Origin: Pseudomonadota bacterium
GTDB taxonomy: Bacteria; Desulfobacterota; Desulfobulbia; Desulfobulbales; Desulfocapsaceae
Length of the DNA stretch: 64,000 bases
NCBI GenBank assembly: GCA_018821985.1
Contig: JAHJKP010000013.1
Span: 62,001 to 126,000, forward strand
Direction of reading: 5' to 3'
Shown here: one piece after another, positions 44,583-54,951 of the stretch
Position numbering within the stretch: position 1 is the first letter of the stretch
Layout of the letters: every line of letters begins with the position of its first letter
Translations under genes and position numbers: made by a program
The notes under the pieces: generated by a model
Told to the model about the DNA's origin: nothing
Seen by the model: only the letters and a program-made list of their open reading frames with translations
Database searches by the model: none

Positions 44583-45683
44583 TCAGTTAATTTGATTGCG
44601 GCCCTCATCCAGACGGCGCATTCCCTCCATGAGCAGCTTCATAAAATAACCAATTTCAGGAATTTCGAATTCCTCCGTTGGAATGCCGGGATTAAAGCGG
44701 AATCGCCCTTGCGGCTCTTTGAGAATTTCATAAAAGGCCCCTTCGCCGCTAATCTCGCCATATTTGGCTTTGATAAGAGCTCCCTGTCGGAAGGAGAAGC
44801 GGGCTGTGCCCATAGGAAGCTCGGTGATGGTCAGGATTCCGGTCTTCTGGTTCATGTTGAGTATCTGGAAAAGGGCTTCGGCCGGGATTTCGGCAAGATT
44901 CCCGATCATTCCCGAGGAGAGATCCTGGGCTCGAATCGTGTTGGACTTGCTGAGTCGCTGTGCCATCAAGCGGGTAAAGTAGAGCTGAATGGCGGGATAT
45001 TGATCGATAATTTTCAGGAAGTTTTTCCGGTCGATGTAGAGAATGGCTGCGGGTTCGCAGACCTGAATGGTTGCACTGACGGGATCATTACAGATCAGAC
45101 TCATCTCGCCAAAGACATCACCCTGTTTCAAGGTGGATATGGTGATGCCCACTGTGTTGATCACATTAACACTTCCTTTAACGATGATGAAAAAATTGCC
45201 GCCTGGGCTTCCCTTGCGGATGACAATGTCATCGGTCTTGAACTTGTTAATCTTGAAGTATTGTGCCACCTTCTTGATATTTTTTTCATCGATGCTTTTG
45301 AAGAAATCGAAATCACTGAGCAAGTGCAATATGGAGTCCAGCTCAGCGAGGTTGGAGTCATTGTCGAATTCAAGATCCTTTAAAGTATCCTCTTGGCAGT
45401 GTTCCAGGCGGAGCGAGCCACTGCAGCCACTACAAGTGACCAGGCAGACCGGGATTTTCTCCGCCCGTTCGTACTGGATGAGGATTTTGGCCAAGTCACT
45501 GCTCAGGACCTTGCATTTTTCCTTGTCGAGCGGGGAGGTGATGATGACCGTGCTGAAAAGAGTATTTTCTTCGGCATTCGTCATGGAGATGGTGATACCG
45601 GTCACGCTGAAGGTGTCCCCGAAGCTGAAGAGGGGACATTTGTTATTTTCAGTGACCTTGAACAGGACTTTTGGAAAACTCAT
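44583..45683 (-). CDS. Cyclic-nucleotide-binding / DUF4388 signalling protein
   Basis: 366 residues, soluble. The N-terminal third (1-115) is unassigned and contains a cysteine group CLVTCSGCSG. A cNMP-binding domain spans about 125-240 (FFKSIDEKNIKKVAQYFK, then KGSPGGNFFIIVKGSVNVI and GDVFGEMSLICNDPVSATIQV, the phosphate-binding cassette). DUF4388 (PATAN-like) follows at about 255-350 (LAEIPAEALFQILNMNQKTGILTI...GEGAFYEIL...GRFRF). No DNA-binding domain is present, so it is not a CRP-type regulator; such fusions are common in deltaproteobacterial signalling. Neighbours give no hint of the process. Confidence 0.85.
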   Translation of the reverse strand: MSFPKVLFKVTENNKCPLFSFGDTFSVTGITISMTNAEENTLFSTVIITSPLDKEKCKVLSSDLAKILIQYERAEKIPVCLVTCSGCSGSLRLEHCQEDTLKDLEFDNDSNLAELDSILHLLSDFDFFKSIDEKNIKKVAQYFKINKFKTDDIVIRKGSPGGNFFIIVKGSVNVINTVGITISTLKQGDVFGEMSLICNDPVSATIQVCEPAAILYIDRKNFLKIIDQYPAIQLYFTRLMAQRLSKSNTIRAQDLSSGMIGNLAEIPAEALFQILNMNQKTGILTITELPMGTARFSFRQGALIKAKYGEISGEGAFYEILKEPQGRFRFNPGIPTEEFEIPEIGYFMKLLMEGMRRLDEGRNQIN

Positions 45684-46052
45684 GGTGATTTGTCGTGCGT
45701 TAAAGGTTGCGTGGCGGTGTTGCCGAAAACTCGTGGAAATTGATTTCTTTAAAAGAGAAATAGCATGATAAATGAAAAATGTACACTAATGAAGGTCACT
45801 GCTGTCTCATAAATTTCTCCACAGCAGTATCTGTGGGCAAACCGTTGTATCCACAGATACTGCTTCATGTTGAATGATAATCTATGGCGAGGCACGGGTT
45901 TTGGCCCCACTTGCTAAGGAGTTTGTAAAACTGGTCTGGTAAGGGGTATGCGGTTGCTGCTCGTTGACTCTTGCATGTGTTATTCTGGATATTTTCTTGA
46001 TGACCAGCTGGTACAATCCTGGATACTGGGCTTTAATATTTGTTCTAGAAGG
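45684..46052. other. Intergenic region with perfect inverted repeat
   Basis: About 370 bases with no convincing gene upstream of the cNMP/DUF4388 gene. At 45823-45864 AGCAGTATCTGTGG pairs perfectly (14 bases) with CCACAGATACTGCT around a 14-base loop; no T-run follows on either strand. It lies 140-180 bases upstream of that gene's start and may be a regulatory site or a repeat. Confidence 0.5.
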
Positions 46053-46092
46053 AAAAAGGCGGTTGCTTCAATGAGGAAGCAACCGCCTTTTT
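46053..46092 (-). terminator. Strong terminator after the octaheme cytochrome gene
   Basis: AAAAAGGCGGTTGCTTC pairs with GAAGCAACCGCCTTTTT, flanked by A-run and T-run so that it can act on both strands. It lies about 30 bases after the cytochrome stop. Confidence 0.93.
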
Positions 46093-46120
46093 CTTTACAA
46101 CTGACCGAAAAGGGTGTGGT

Positions 46121-47419
46121 TTATTTTTTCACTTTATCTATATGCTGGGCGCGCATGGATTTTGCCAGCTCTTTGATCTCGCCCAGATCTTTGGTCATCT
46201 CGTTCCACCCGTACCAGTAGGCATAATCAGGGTTGACGTGGAAAAATCCCTGGTATGTCCGCATCCGGTGCTTCATATACATCTGTACCAGTACCTGGTC
46301 GATATAGGAAAGCTTATCCAGATCCTTGTCCCAATTCTCGCCGTTGGTATGCATGAAGGTGAGCATGAATGGATAGTTGGCGGGATAATTAGCTGGTTTT
46401 TCGATGAGGCCTTCTTCATACAAGGCCGCAACGGTAGTGATGGCCTCAGCCATCAGCCGGTCCGCCTTCATCATGATAGAGTCACCCATGTCAAGCTGTT
46501 CCTTGGCATAACTTGCGGAGTGACACTGCTGGCAGATTTTAAGCATCTTGTCCCGTTCCTTCTTCCACGATTCCTGGTCGAGCTTGGCCATTCGTACGGC
46601 CTTGACCGCATCCAGGATTGGGGTGGGATTGCCGGTCTTGGGATCGAGGACACCCAGGGCCTTCAAGATGGTTACCCGGTCGTCGGCAGCCTGTTTGTTG
46701 TCCGGCAACGGCAGGCGTACGCCGAGAAAACCCCAGGCAGTTTCGTTGTGATGGGTGCCGTCAGGGAGATGACAGGTCTGGCAGGTGGGGGCGGTAGCGC
46801 CTTCAGGCAGGTCGCCGTTCTTCTTGGCAAACCAGCGTTCACCGTGCTTGGAGCTGGACCACATCTCCCACTGGGGATGATCGTAGCCCATGTGGCACTG
46901 TTGACAGGCGTAGGGGCTCTGCGCCTCTTTTTTCGAGAAGGTATGCCGGGTGTGGCATTCATCGCAGGAGTTGTTCTGGTAGCGGTATCCTTTGACCGCC
47001 TGTTCTTTTTTCTGCTCTTCAGTCTTGATCCCCATGTTGTGGCAGCCGCCGCAACCGCGCCCGCCTTCAATTAGTTCGTCCGGGGCCATGTGTGTGGCCG
47101 GAATGGCGTTGAGTGACGTCCAGCCGAAGTTATGCTTGCCGGTTGCGAACTCGTCGAACTGTTTTTCGTGACATTCAGCGCAGACGTGTTCATCGGGTAG
47201 CTTGGCCTTTTTGTAGTCCTCGGCGGTCTGATGCTCCGTGCCATGACAGGTCGAGCAGGTGACATCGTTCTCGGAGTGTTTACTGACCTTCCAGTCTTGG
47301 ACCTGTCCCGGGGATATTTTACTGTGACAATCGATACAGGCGTCATCGGCCATCGCTGTGCCGCTTAGCAGCAGGAGCGAGATGGCGCCAGCACATAATG
47401 CAATCCTGGTTTTTTTCAT
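46121..47419 (-). CDS. Octaheme c-type cytochrome, hydroxylamine-oxidoreductase-like
   Basis: 432 residues, exported (signal MKKTRIALCAGAISLLLLSGTAMA). Eight CxxCH heme sites are visible: CIDCH, CSTCH, CAECH, CGGCH, CDECH, CQQCH, CQTCH and CQQCH, followed by a helical C-terminal domain of about 150 residues without hemes. Number and spacing of hemes and the long helical tail match the HAO-type octaheme family (hydroxylamine oxidoreductase and its reductive relatives that act on nitrite or hydroxylamine). The tail has NPDYAYWYGW, but whether a cross-linking tyrosine of the oxidative enzymes exists cannot be judged by eye. Direction of catalysis is open. AAGGAGAG precedes the ATG. Single-gene unit with its own terminator. 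Confidence 0.88.
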   Translation of the reverse strand: MKKTRIALCAGAISLLLLSGTAMADDACIDCHSKISPGQVQDWKVSKHSENDVTCSTCHGTEHQTAEDYKKAKLPDEHVCAECHEKQFDEFATGKHNFGWTSLNAIPATHMAPDELIEGGRGCGGCHNMGIKTEEQKKEQAVKGYRYQNNSCDECHTRHTFSKKEAQSPYACQQCHMGYDHPQWEMWSSSKHGERWFAKKNGDLPEGATAPTCQTCHLPDGTHHNETAWGFLGVRLPLPDNKQAADDRVTILKALGVLDPKTGNPTPILDAVKAVRMAKLDQESWKKERDKMLKICQQCHSASYAKEQLDMGDSIMMKADRLMAEAITTVAALYEEGLIEKPANYPANYPFMLTFMHTNGENWDKDLDKLSYIDQVLVQMYMKHRMRTYQGFFHVNPDYAYWYGWNEMTKDLGEIKELAKSMRAQHIDKVKK

Positions 47420-47780
47420 TCCAACTCTCCTTGTGATGTGAAAAAAAAAGGACCAATGGGGTGGACAGAGATGTCCCCCCCCCCCGCCATTTTATGATTG
47501 TATGCATTGAACTTTATCACAAAAAAACTGGTATAAAAAAAAAACCCGAAGGGGTGTGATGGTATGAATTTTCGGGAAAGTGGACTCAACAAGAGTCGCG
47601 CTGAAAGGTGGGCCGGACTTGTATTGGTTGGTGAAGAGATGGTATTGTCTCAGACATTGAAATGCTCCGAGACTTCATGCATCTGCGGTTTATGATGTGA
47701 TTGTCGCTGAGATATCTGGCAGCGGCGATGGGGTCAAGGTGTGTTGCGATAGGGAACTGTAATAGTTGAATCCTTCATTG
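47420..47780. other. Promoter region of the cytochrome gene with homopolymer tracts
   Basis: 361 bases without a gene. It contains a run of eleven C at 47475-47485, A-runs of seven (47521-47527) and ten (47535-47544), and a small hairpin GGACA/TGTCC beside the C-run. All lie within about 130 bases upstream of the cytochrome start, where the promoter is expected. Confidence 0.55.
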
Positions 47781-49274
47781 CTATCTTCTTCCAGAAAAAG
47801 AGCCAAGGATACCGCGGATCAGTGAACGGCCAATCTGGGAGCCGACGGTGCGGACCACGGATTTGAGCAGGGCCTCTCCCATCGATTGCCGTTGGCCCCC
47901 GCCAAATGCTGTTTTTCCGGCATGAATGATCTGCTGGCTCATACTGTTCTGGCCTTGGGGTTCCGGCGTGGGGGGCGGCTGGAGAGCGGCTGCACGTTCA
48001 GTTAATATTTCATAGGCAGACTCCCGGTCAATGGGGGTATCATAGAGACCTTTCAGGGGTGAGTTCACGAAAAGACGTTCCCTCTCGGTGTCTCCAAGTG
48101 GGCCGATGTGAGAACGGGGCGGGCTGAGCAGGCACCAGTCAACCATGGTCGGCCTGCCCTGGTCGTCCAAAGTGGAGATCAGGGCCTCGCCGGTGCCGAG
48201 TTCGCTAATCATGGTTTCGGTGTCGATCTGAGGATTCTGGCGGAAGGTCTCTGCCGCAACCCGGACAGCCTTTTGATCTTTCGGGGTGAAGGCTCGCAGG
48301 GCGTGTTGAATCCGGCATCCCAGCTGACCAAGCACCTCCTCCGGGATGTCGTTGGGATATTGACTGACAAAGAAAATTCCCACACCTTTGGAACGGATCA
48401 GACGGACTACCTGGGTGATCCGTTGCAGGAGGGCTGGCGTGGCATTATCGAACAGGAGATGAGCCTCGTCAAAGAAAAATACCAGTTTGGGCAGGGGGGC
48501 ATCGCCGCGTTCGGGCAGTTCTTCCATCAGTTCCGAGAGAAGCCAGAGCAGAAAAGAGGTGTAGATCTTAGGGCTGGAGTAAAGGGTGGAGGCATCAAGG
48601 AGACTCACCACCCCACGGCCCGAGAAATCGGTGCGCATCAGGTCTTGAATCTTCAGCGCTGGTTCACCAAAGAAGTTTACTCCGCCCGATTCTTTCAATA
48701 CCAGCAGGTTGCGCTGGATGGTGGTGATACTCGGGGTTGAGATGTTGCCGTATTCCTTTGCCAGTTCCTGCCGGTGTTCCACTATCCAGCCCAGCATGGT
48801 GTGCAGGTCTTTCAGGTCCAGAAGCAGCAGGCCTTGCGCATCAGCCACAGTAAAGGCCACATGCAGGATACCGCTCTGGGTTTCATTTAAGCTCAGTAGG
48901 TTGGCCAGAAGAATCGGTCCCATTTCGGAGACGGTAGTGCGAATCGGATGGCCGGTTTGGCCCAAGAGGTCCCAGAAGAGGACAGGGCAGCCTTCAAAAG
49001 AATGTGTTTGTATACCGATACGGTTGAGCCGCTCGGTGATTTTATGATGTTCTTGACCGGGGCTAGCAATGCCTGAGAGATCACCCTTTACATCTGCAGA
49101 GAAGACCGGGACGCCGAGGCGGGAAAATGATTCTGCCAGCAGTTGCAGGGTAACCGTTTTACCGGTACCGGTTGCGCCGGTGATCAGACCATGGCGGTTG
49201 GCCATCCCGGCGTCAAAGAGAATTTGTTTCCCCTCTTTATTCCCACCTAAAACGATTTGATGAAGGTCTACCAT
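47781..49274 (-). CDS. HerA-like ATPase, DUF853 (YjgR family)
   Basis: 497 residues. A HerA/FtsK-type P-loop ATPase: Walker A GATGTGKTVT near 33-42, Walker B with LVFFFDEAHLLFD near 265, arginine-containing FFVSQYPNDIPEEVLGQLGCRIQHALRAFTP. The C-terminal tail is Pro/Gln-rich and then has repeated short basic helices (LLKSVVRTVGSQIGRSLIRGILG). Members are widespread and of unknown function; they lack the nuclease partner NurA of archaeal HerA, and none is adjacent here. The downstream NYN gene is on the same strand but upstream in transcription order (24 bases apart), so the two are likely co-transcribed. Confidence 0.9.
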   Translation of the reverse strand: MVDLHQIVLGGNKEGKQILFDAGMANRHGLITGATGTGKTVTLQLLAESFSRLGVPVFSADVKGDLSGIASPGQEHHKITERLNRIGIQTHSFEGCPVLFWDLLGQTGHPIRTTVSEMGPILLANLLSLNETQSGILHVAFTVADAQGLLLLDLKDLHTMLGWIVEHRQELAKEYGNISTPSITTIQRNLLVLKESGGVNFFGEPALKIQDLMRTDFSGRGVVSLLDASTLYSSPKIYTSFLLWLLSELMEELPERGDAPLPKLVFFFDEAHLLFDNATPALLQRITQVVRLIRSKGVGIFFVSQYPNDIPEEVLGQLGCRIQHALRAFTPKDQKAVRVAAETFRQNPQIDTETMISELGTGEALISTLDDQGRPTMVDWCLLSPPRSHIGPLGDTERERLFVNSPLKGLYDTPIDRESAYEILTERAAALQPPPTPEPQGQNSMSQQIIHAGKTAFGGGQRQSMGEALLKSVVRTVGSQIGRSLIRGILGSFSGRR

Positions 49275-49298
49275 GTGTTGCGCCTCATTTCAGTCTCG

Positions 49299-50069
49299 TC
49301 AGGCTGAAGGCTCATCCAGGGCCCGGATGTCCCAGGCCTCGGTGCGATTATTGTCGCTGTTGATCACGATGCGGAATTCAAAGATGCTGCCAGGATCAAG
49401 AAAAAGAGCATCGTTGGTGACATTGGATTTCGAGCAGTGAAAAAAGGTCGTCTCGGCCTGCAGACCTTCGGGTTTTATGGTGTAGTACCGCATGAAGCCG
49501 AAACCCCGTTCGGGATTATAGTTGACTGCCACTCCTCGCTGCCAGTTTTCGTTGTGAGAGGCCTGGATCGGGAGGAGTCCGGGGACAAGAAAGCCTGAGA
49601 GATAGGAGTCCGCCACTTCTTTGAGTTGACCGCTGACATTGTTGAAGGCAATGACCTCTACCCGGCAGCCCATATTCTGCAGGGCGATTACCAGACGGAT
49701 GAAATCGCCGTCGCCGGTAAGGAGGATGATACGGTCGAGGTTACGGGCCTGGAGCAGGGCATCAATGGCCAGATCCATATCAGCATTGGCCTTGGTAGTG
49801 AGGATCCCTTCGTCATCGACAAAATGCTGCACATATTTTTTGATGACCTTGAAACCGCATTGACGCAGGATGTCATGATAGCGGTACAATTTCTGACGGT
49901 ATTCATGGTCATCCTTGGTGCGGGCTCGATCTTCCGCCAGATAGGAATTGGCGCGGAGAAGGACAGATTTTCCCAGATTGGCCAGATCTACCAGGATGTC
50001 GTAGCGCATACCATAGCCGCCGCACAGACGGATATTCTCGGCATCCACATAAATTCCAGTCTTCAGCAT
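49299..50069 (-). CDS. NYN-domain ribonuclease-like protein with cold-shock-like C-terminus
   Basis: 256 residues. The N-terminal NYN (LabA/DUF88, PIN-like) domain has the acidic metal residues in GIYVDAENI, KANADMDLAIDAL and ILLTGDGDFIRLV. From about 180 the sequence RGVAVNYNPERGFGFMRYYTI followed by TTFFHCSKSN reads like a cold-shock (OB) fold, with the GFGF and FFH RNA-binding motifs. A nuclease-like domain fused to an RNA-binding fold suggests an RNA-processing or RNA-decay enzyme. It is transcribed ahead of the HerA-like ATPase gene. Substrate unknown. Confidence 0.85.
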   Translation of the reverse strand: MLKTGIYVDAENIRLCGGYGMRYDILVDLANLGKSVLLRANSYLAEDRARTKDDHEYRQKLYRYHDILRQCGFKVIKKYVQHFVDDEGILTTKANADMDLAIDALLQARNLDRIILLTGDGDFIRLVIALQNMGCRVEVIAFNNVSGQLKEVADSYLSGFLVPGLLPIQASHNENWQRGVAVNYNPERGFGFMRYYTIKPEGLQAETTFFHCSKSNVTNDALFLDPGSIFEFRIVINSDNNRTEAWDIRALDEPSA

Positions 50070-50150
50070 TTTTTTAGCCTGTAGGTAGATAGTCTCAAGG
50101 GTGTTAGCTGACAGTCTAAAAGGCTACAGACTATCAACCTGAGCAGTTCC

Positions 50151-51689
50151 TTACTCCCATTCTATGGTGGCGGGCGGCTTGGAAGAAATATCAAAGACCA
50201 CCCTGTTGACGCCGCGGACCTCATTGATGATCCGGCTGGAGATCACTCCCAGGAGCTCATAGGGAAGTTTCGACCAGTCTGCAGTCATGGCATCTTTGGA
50301 GTCCACCGCCCGCAGGGCAATGACATTCTCGTAGGTGCGGCCATCACCCATAACCCCCACCGTCTGGATGGGAAGGAGCACGGCAAAGGACTGCCAGACC
50401 TGACGGTACCAGCCGCTTTTTTTCATCTCTTCAAGCACAATAACATCGGCCTGACGCAGGATCTCCAGTCGTGCCAGATTGACCTCACCCATGATGCGGA
50501 TACCCAGGCCTGGGCCGGGGAATGGCTGGCGGTAGATGGCCTCTTCCGGCAGTCCCAGTTCAAGGCCCAGCTCGCGCACCTCGTCTTTGAAGAGTTCGCG
50601 CAGCGGTTCGATCAGGTCAAGTTTCATGATCTCGGGCAGGCCACCCACATTGTGATGGGATTTAATGGGGGCCTCGCCGCGAAAGGAGACTGATTCGATC
50701 ACATCGGGATAGAGGGTTCCCTGGGCCAGATAGTTGACCTCTCCCAGTTTTTTTGCCTCTTCTTCAAAGATCTTGATAAAGCCCAGACCAATCCGTTTTC
50801 GTTTGATCTCAGGGTCAACAACACCAGCCAGTTCACTGAGGAAGAAATCGGTTGCCTCTACATCAATGACCTTGAGCTTCGATTTTTCCTTGAAAAAACG
50901 AAGGATGGATTCAGATTCCCCGATGCGCATCAGGCCGTTATTGACGTAGATGCAGGTCAGTTGATCGCCGATGGCGCGATGAATCAGGGCGGCGGTGACC
51001 GAGGAGTCAACACCACCGGAGAGGGCGCAGATGACTTTGTTCTTTCCTACTTTGTTGCGGATGGCTGTTACGGTGGATTCGATGAATGAGTGCATGGTCC
51101 AATCCGGCTGGCAGTCGCAGAGGCCAAAGATGAAGTTACGTAGAATATCGGTGCCGATCAGGGTGTGAGCGACCTCAGGATGAAACTGGACGGCGACAAA
51201 GGGTTTTTCTTTGTGTCTGAGAGCGGCAAAGGGCGAATGACTGCTGGTGGCAGTGGCCTCAAAGCCCTCGGGCACAACTTCTACACGGTCACCATGGCTC
51301 ATCCATACCTGGTGATGAACGGGGCTGGTTTCCAGACCGGCAAAGAGTCCACCAGTAAATTGGACAGAGAGGTCAGCCTTGCCAAATTCACGTTTTTCCG
51401 CCTTCTCAACCTTACCACCCAATTGCTGAATCATGAGCTGGGCTCCGTAACAGATGCCCAGTATCGGCAGCCCCATCTCGAAGAGAGCCGGGTCGGATAA
51501 TGGGGCATCGCTATCATAGACTGAGGCCGGTCCGCCGGAGAGGATAATGCCTTCCGGGGCCAGGTCCTTGATTTTTTCAAGTGAGGTGGAGTAGGGGTGG
51601 ATCTCGCAGTACACCTTCTGTTCCCGGATACGTCTGGCGATAAGCTGGGTGGTCTGTGAACCAAAATCAAGAATGAGTATTTTTTTCAT
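50151..51689 (-). CDS. guaA: GMP synthase (glutamine-hydrolysing)
   Basis: 512 residues. Converts XMP to GMP using glutamine amide nitrogen. Class I glutamine amidotransferase domain with [17 protein letters not shown], catalytic Cys in GICYGAQLM and His in [12 protein letters not shown] pyrophosphatase domain with the P-loop [13 protein letters not shown]-terminal dimerisation domain ending [20 protein letters not shown] start 21 bases earlier is possible, but ATG 51689 gives the standard N-terminus [12 protein letters not shown]. It lies downstream of guaB, 102 bases away, the usual guaBA order. Confidence 0.97.
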   Translation of the reverse strand: MKKILILDFGSQTTQLIARRIREQKVYCEIHPYSTSLEKIKDLAPEGIILSGGPASVYDSDAPLSDPALFEMGLPILGICYGAQLMIQQLGGKVEKAEKREFGKADLSVQFTGGLFAGLETSPVHHQVWMSHGDRVEVVPEGFEATATSSHSPFAALRHKEKPFVAVQFHPEVAHTLIGTDILRNFIFGLCDCQPDWTMHSFIESTVTAIRNKVGKNKVICALSGGVDSSVTAALIHRAIGDQLTCIYVNNGLMRIGESESILRFFKEKSKLKVIDVEATDFFLSELAGVVDPEIKRKRIGLGFIKIFEEEAKKLGEVNYLAQGTLYPDVIESVSFRGEAPIKSHHNVGGLPEIMKLDLIEPLRELFKDEVRELGLELGLPEEAIYRQPFPGPGLGIRIMGEVNLARLEILRQADVIVLEEMKKSGWYRQVWQSFAVLLPIQTVGVMGDGRTYENVIALRAVDSKDAMTADWSKLPYELLGVISSRIINEVRGVNRVVFDISSKPPATIEWE

Positions 51690-51791
51690 GATAGAGAGGA
51701 GAAAGGTCAAAAGTTAAGTTAGCGTTCAGCGTAACTGGTTATTTTATAATATTATTTTTGTGCGAGAAGAGCCCTTTAACACGGCAGATGA

Positions 51792-53517
<1,726 letters not shown>

Positions 53518-53627
53518 TAAGCCGCTGTAAAAAATAACATGGACGGACAGCAGAATGTCCGCAAGGGCATAAGGGCCGTAAAGAAATTGGTATAAAAGGT
53601 CAAATTATTTTGTAACGGCCCCTAAAA
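53518..53627. repeat. Interspersed inverted-end repeat, copy E
   Basis: Starts TAAGCCGCTGTAAAAAATAA and ends ATTATTTTGTAACGGCCCCT, about 110 bases. The middle has a CGGACA/TGTCCG hairpin and a GGGCATAAGGGCCGTAAAG stretch. Its right end is the closest match to the complement of the left end of copy B. Confidence 0.7.
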
Positions 53628-53662
53628 AAAGTACTGTCGGTATTTAAATGCCAACATGGCAT

Positions 53663-53736
53663 AAGGTGCTGTAACGAAAGCGTCTGACAGGCAGCAGTGT
53701 GACGGCGATGGTTCTTTCGAAACCGCTCCTCAAAGG
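53663..53736. repeat. Possible degenerate copy F of the interspersed repeat
   Basis: AAGGTGCTGTAACGAAAG at the left and TTTCGAAACCGCTCCTCAAAGG at the right resemble the family ends with several changes. Located 36 bases after copy E, its right end supplies the AAAGGAG ribosome site of the YrdC-family gene. Confidence 0.35.
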
Positions 53737-53748
53737 AGAAATGGAAGT

Positions 53749-54360
53749 ATGCTTATCAATATTAATCCTGATAATCCCCAGCTGCGTCTGATTCAGCAGG
53801 TTGTTGAACATCTGCGGTCCGGGGCAATTGTCTGTTACCCTACGGATACCGGTTATGGAGTAGGGTGTGATCTGTTTCATCAAAAGGCGATTAAGCGCTT
53901 GATGCAGATAAAAAAAAGACCCGAGGGCAAACCTTTTTCTTTTATGTGTTCCAGCCTGACCAATATCAGCGAATATGCTCATGTATCGAATACGGCATAT
54001 CGTCTGATGAAAAAAAATCTTCCTGGTGCCTATACCTTTGTTCTTCCAGGGACGAAGCTTGTGCCTAAGATTATGGCAACAAAGCAGAAAACCGTAGGCA
54101 TCCGGGTTCCCGACCATCCCATCTGTCGACTACTCCTGGAAGTACTTGGCAATCCCATTGTTAATACCAGTATTCCGGTGGAAAGCGATCATCCTGTACC
54201 CACTGAGGCCTATGAAATTGACATGATTCTGGGGAACAGGGTCGAGGTCATTGTTGACGGTGGACCGGTGTATCCCGATCCCTCCTCGCTCATCGATCTG
54301 ATCGGCGATCACCCTGAAATACTGCGGAAAGGGAAGGGGGATGTTACCCTATTTCTATAG
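53749..54360 (+). CDS. YrdC/Sua5-family protein (threonylcarbamoyl-AMP synthase-like)
   Basis: 203 residues, one YrdC domain. Motifs: VCYPTDTGYGVGCDLF, IKKRPEGKPFSFMCSS (the KRP phrase at the nucleotide site) and TVGIRVPDHPICRLLL. True TsaC/Sua5 enzymes make threonylcarbamoyl-AMP for tRNA t6A; YciO-type paralogues have a similar domain and uncertain function. The sequence here looks closer to the YciO group by its length and C-terminus (VYPDPSSLIDLIG...GDVTLFL), so t6A synthesis is not certain. GGAGAAATGGAAG precedes the ATG. Confidence 0.85.
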   Translation: MLININPDNPQLRLIQQVVEHLRSGAIVCYPTDTGYGVGCDLFHQKAIKRLMQIKKRPEGKPFSFMCSSLTNISEYAHVSNTAYRLMKKNLPGAYTFVLPGTKLVPKIMATKQKTVGIRVPDHPICRLLLEVLGNPIVNTSIPVESDHPVPTEAYEIDMILGNRVEVIVDGGPVYPDPSSLIDLIGDHPEILRKGKGDVTLFL

Positions 54361-54452
54361 AAAATAACCGAAGTCTTCCCTCTGTTATTTATGTACATAA
54401 ATCGAAGCCCTATCCTGGAGTGAATAACCAGAAAAGTCTTTTCTGGTCAGCC

Positions 54453-54731
54453 TTACTCTTTGATCAGCGGCTCTTTCAGCGACCTGCTCATGGTAAAGTG
54501 GACGGTTTTTCTTTCTGGAATCTCCATAATAACACCAGTTTTTGGGTTTTTGGTGCTTCGTTCTTTTCGTTTTCGAATGGAAAAACTGCCAAAACCACGA
54601 AGCTCGATTCTTCTTTTTTCAATTAAGGCGTTCCGCATGGTTGTCAGCATGATCTCCAGGGCAGCGGTCACGTCCTGTTTTGAGAGGGAGAGATCCGTGC
54701 TGACCTGATCGATAAGTTCTTTTTTTAACAT
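54453..54731 (-). CDS. HU/IHF-family DNA-binding protein (IhfB-like)
   Basis: 92 residues, the full histone-like fold. MLKKELIDQVSTDLSLSKQDV, then RIELRGFGSFSIRKRKERSTKNPKTG (beta-arm with the conserved RNPKTG-like turn, here KNPKTG) and VHFTMSRSLKEPL. It bends and packs DNA; which partner it dimerises with is unknown. The location immediately downstream of rpsA on the same strand parallels the rpsA-ihfB order of E. coli, which favours an IHF-beta relationship over HU. Confidence 0.9.
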   Translation of the reverse strand: MLKKELIDQVSTDLSLSKQDVTAALEIMLTTMRNALIEKRRIELRGFGSFSIRKRKERSTKNPKTGVIMEIPERKTVHFTMSRSLKEPLIKE

Positions 54732-54763
54732 GTTTAGTAGAGTGACTTAAGAAATATTGTTAT

Positions 54764-54813
54764 AAAAAAAGGTTGTTCTGCCAGTAACTATTTCTTTAGG
54801 CAAAACAACCTTT
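54764..54813 (-). terminator. Terminator between rpsA and the IHF-like gene
   Basis: On the minus strand AAAGGTTGTTTTGCC and GGCAGAACAACCTTT form a 15-base stem with one mismatch around a loop of about 16 bases, followed by a run of seven T. It lies about 140 bases after the rpsA stop and ends 33 bases before the next start. Confidence 0.88.
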
Positions 54814-54951
54814 TATGTTATGTGCTCGGGTAAGCTGTTCCTCAAAATCTGAGGAACACTATATCGGGAATCGGTTGCTTTTTATCCGTTCATGGCCGTT
54901 GTGAAATGGCCCGACAGAATGTGCTTAACGACTCCTGATCCTGGGAGAAGC

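Noticed and set aside
47500-47525. FNR/HcpR-like site upstream of the octaheme cytochrome
   Set aside because: On the minus strand TTGTGA is present but the second half-site matches only three of six positions.
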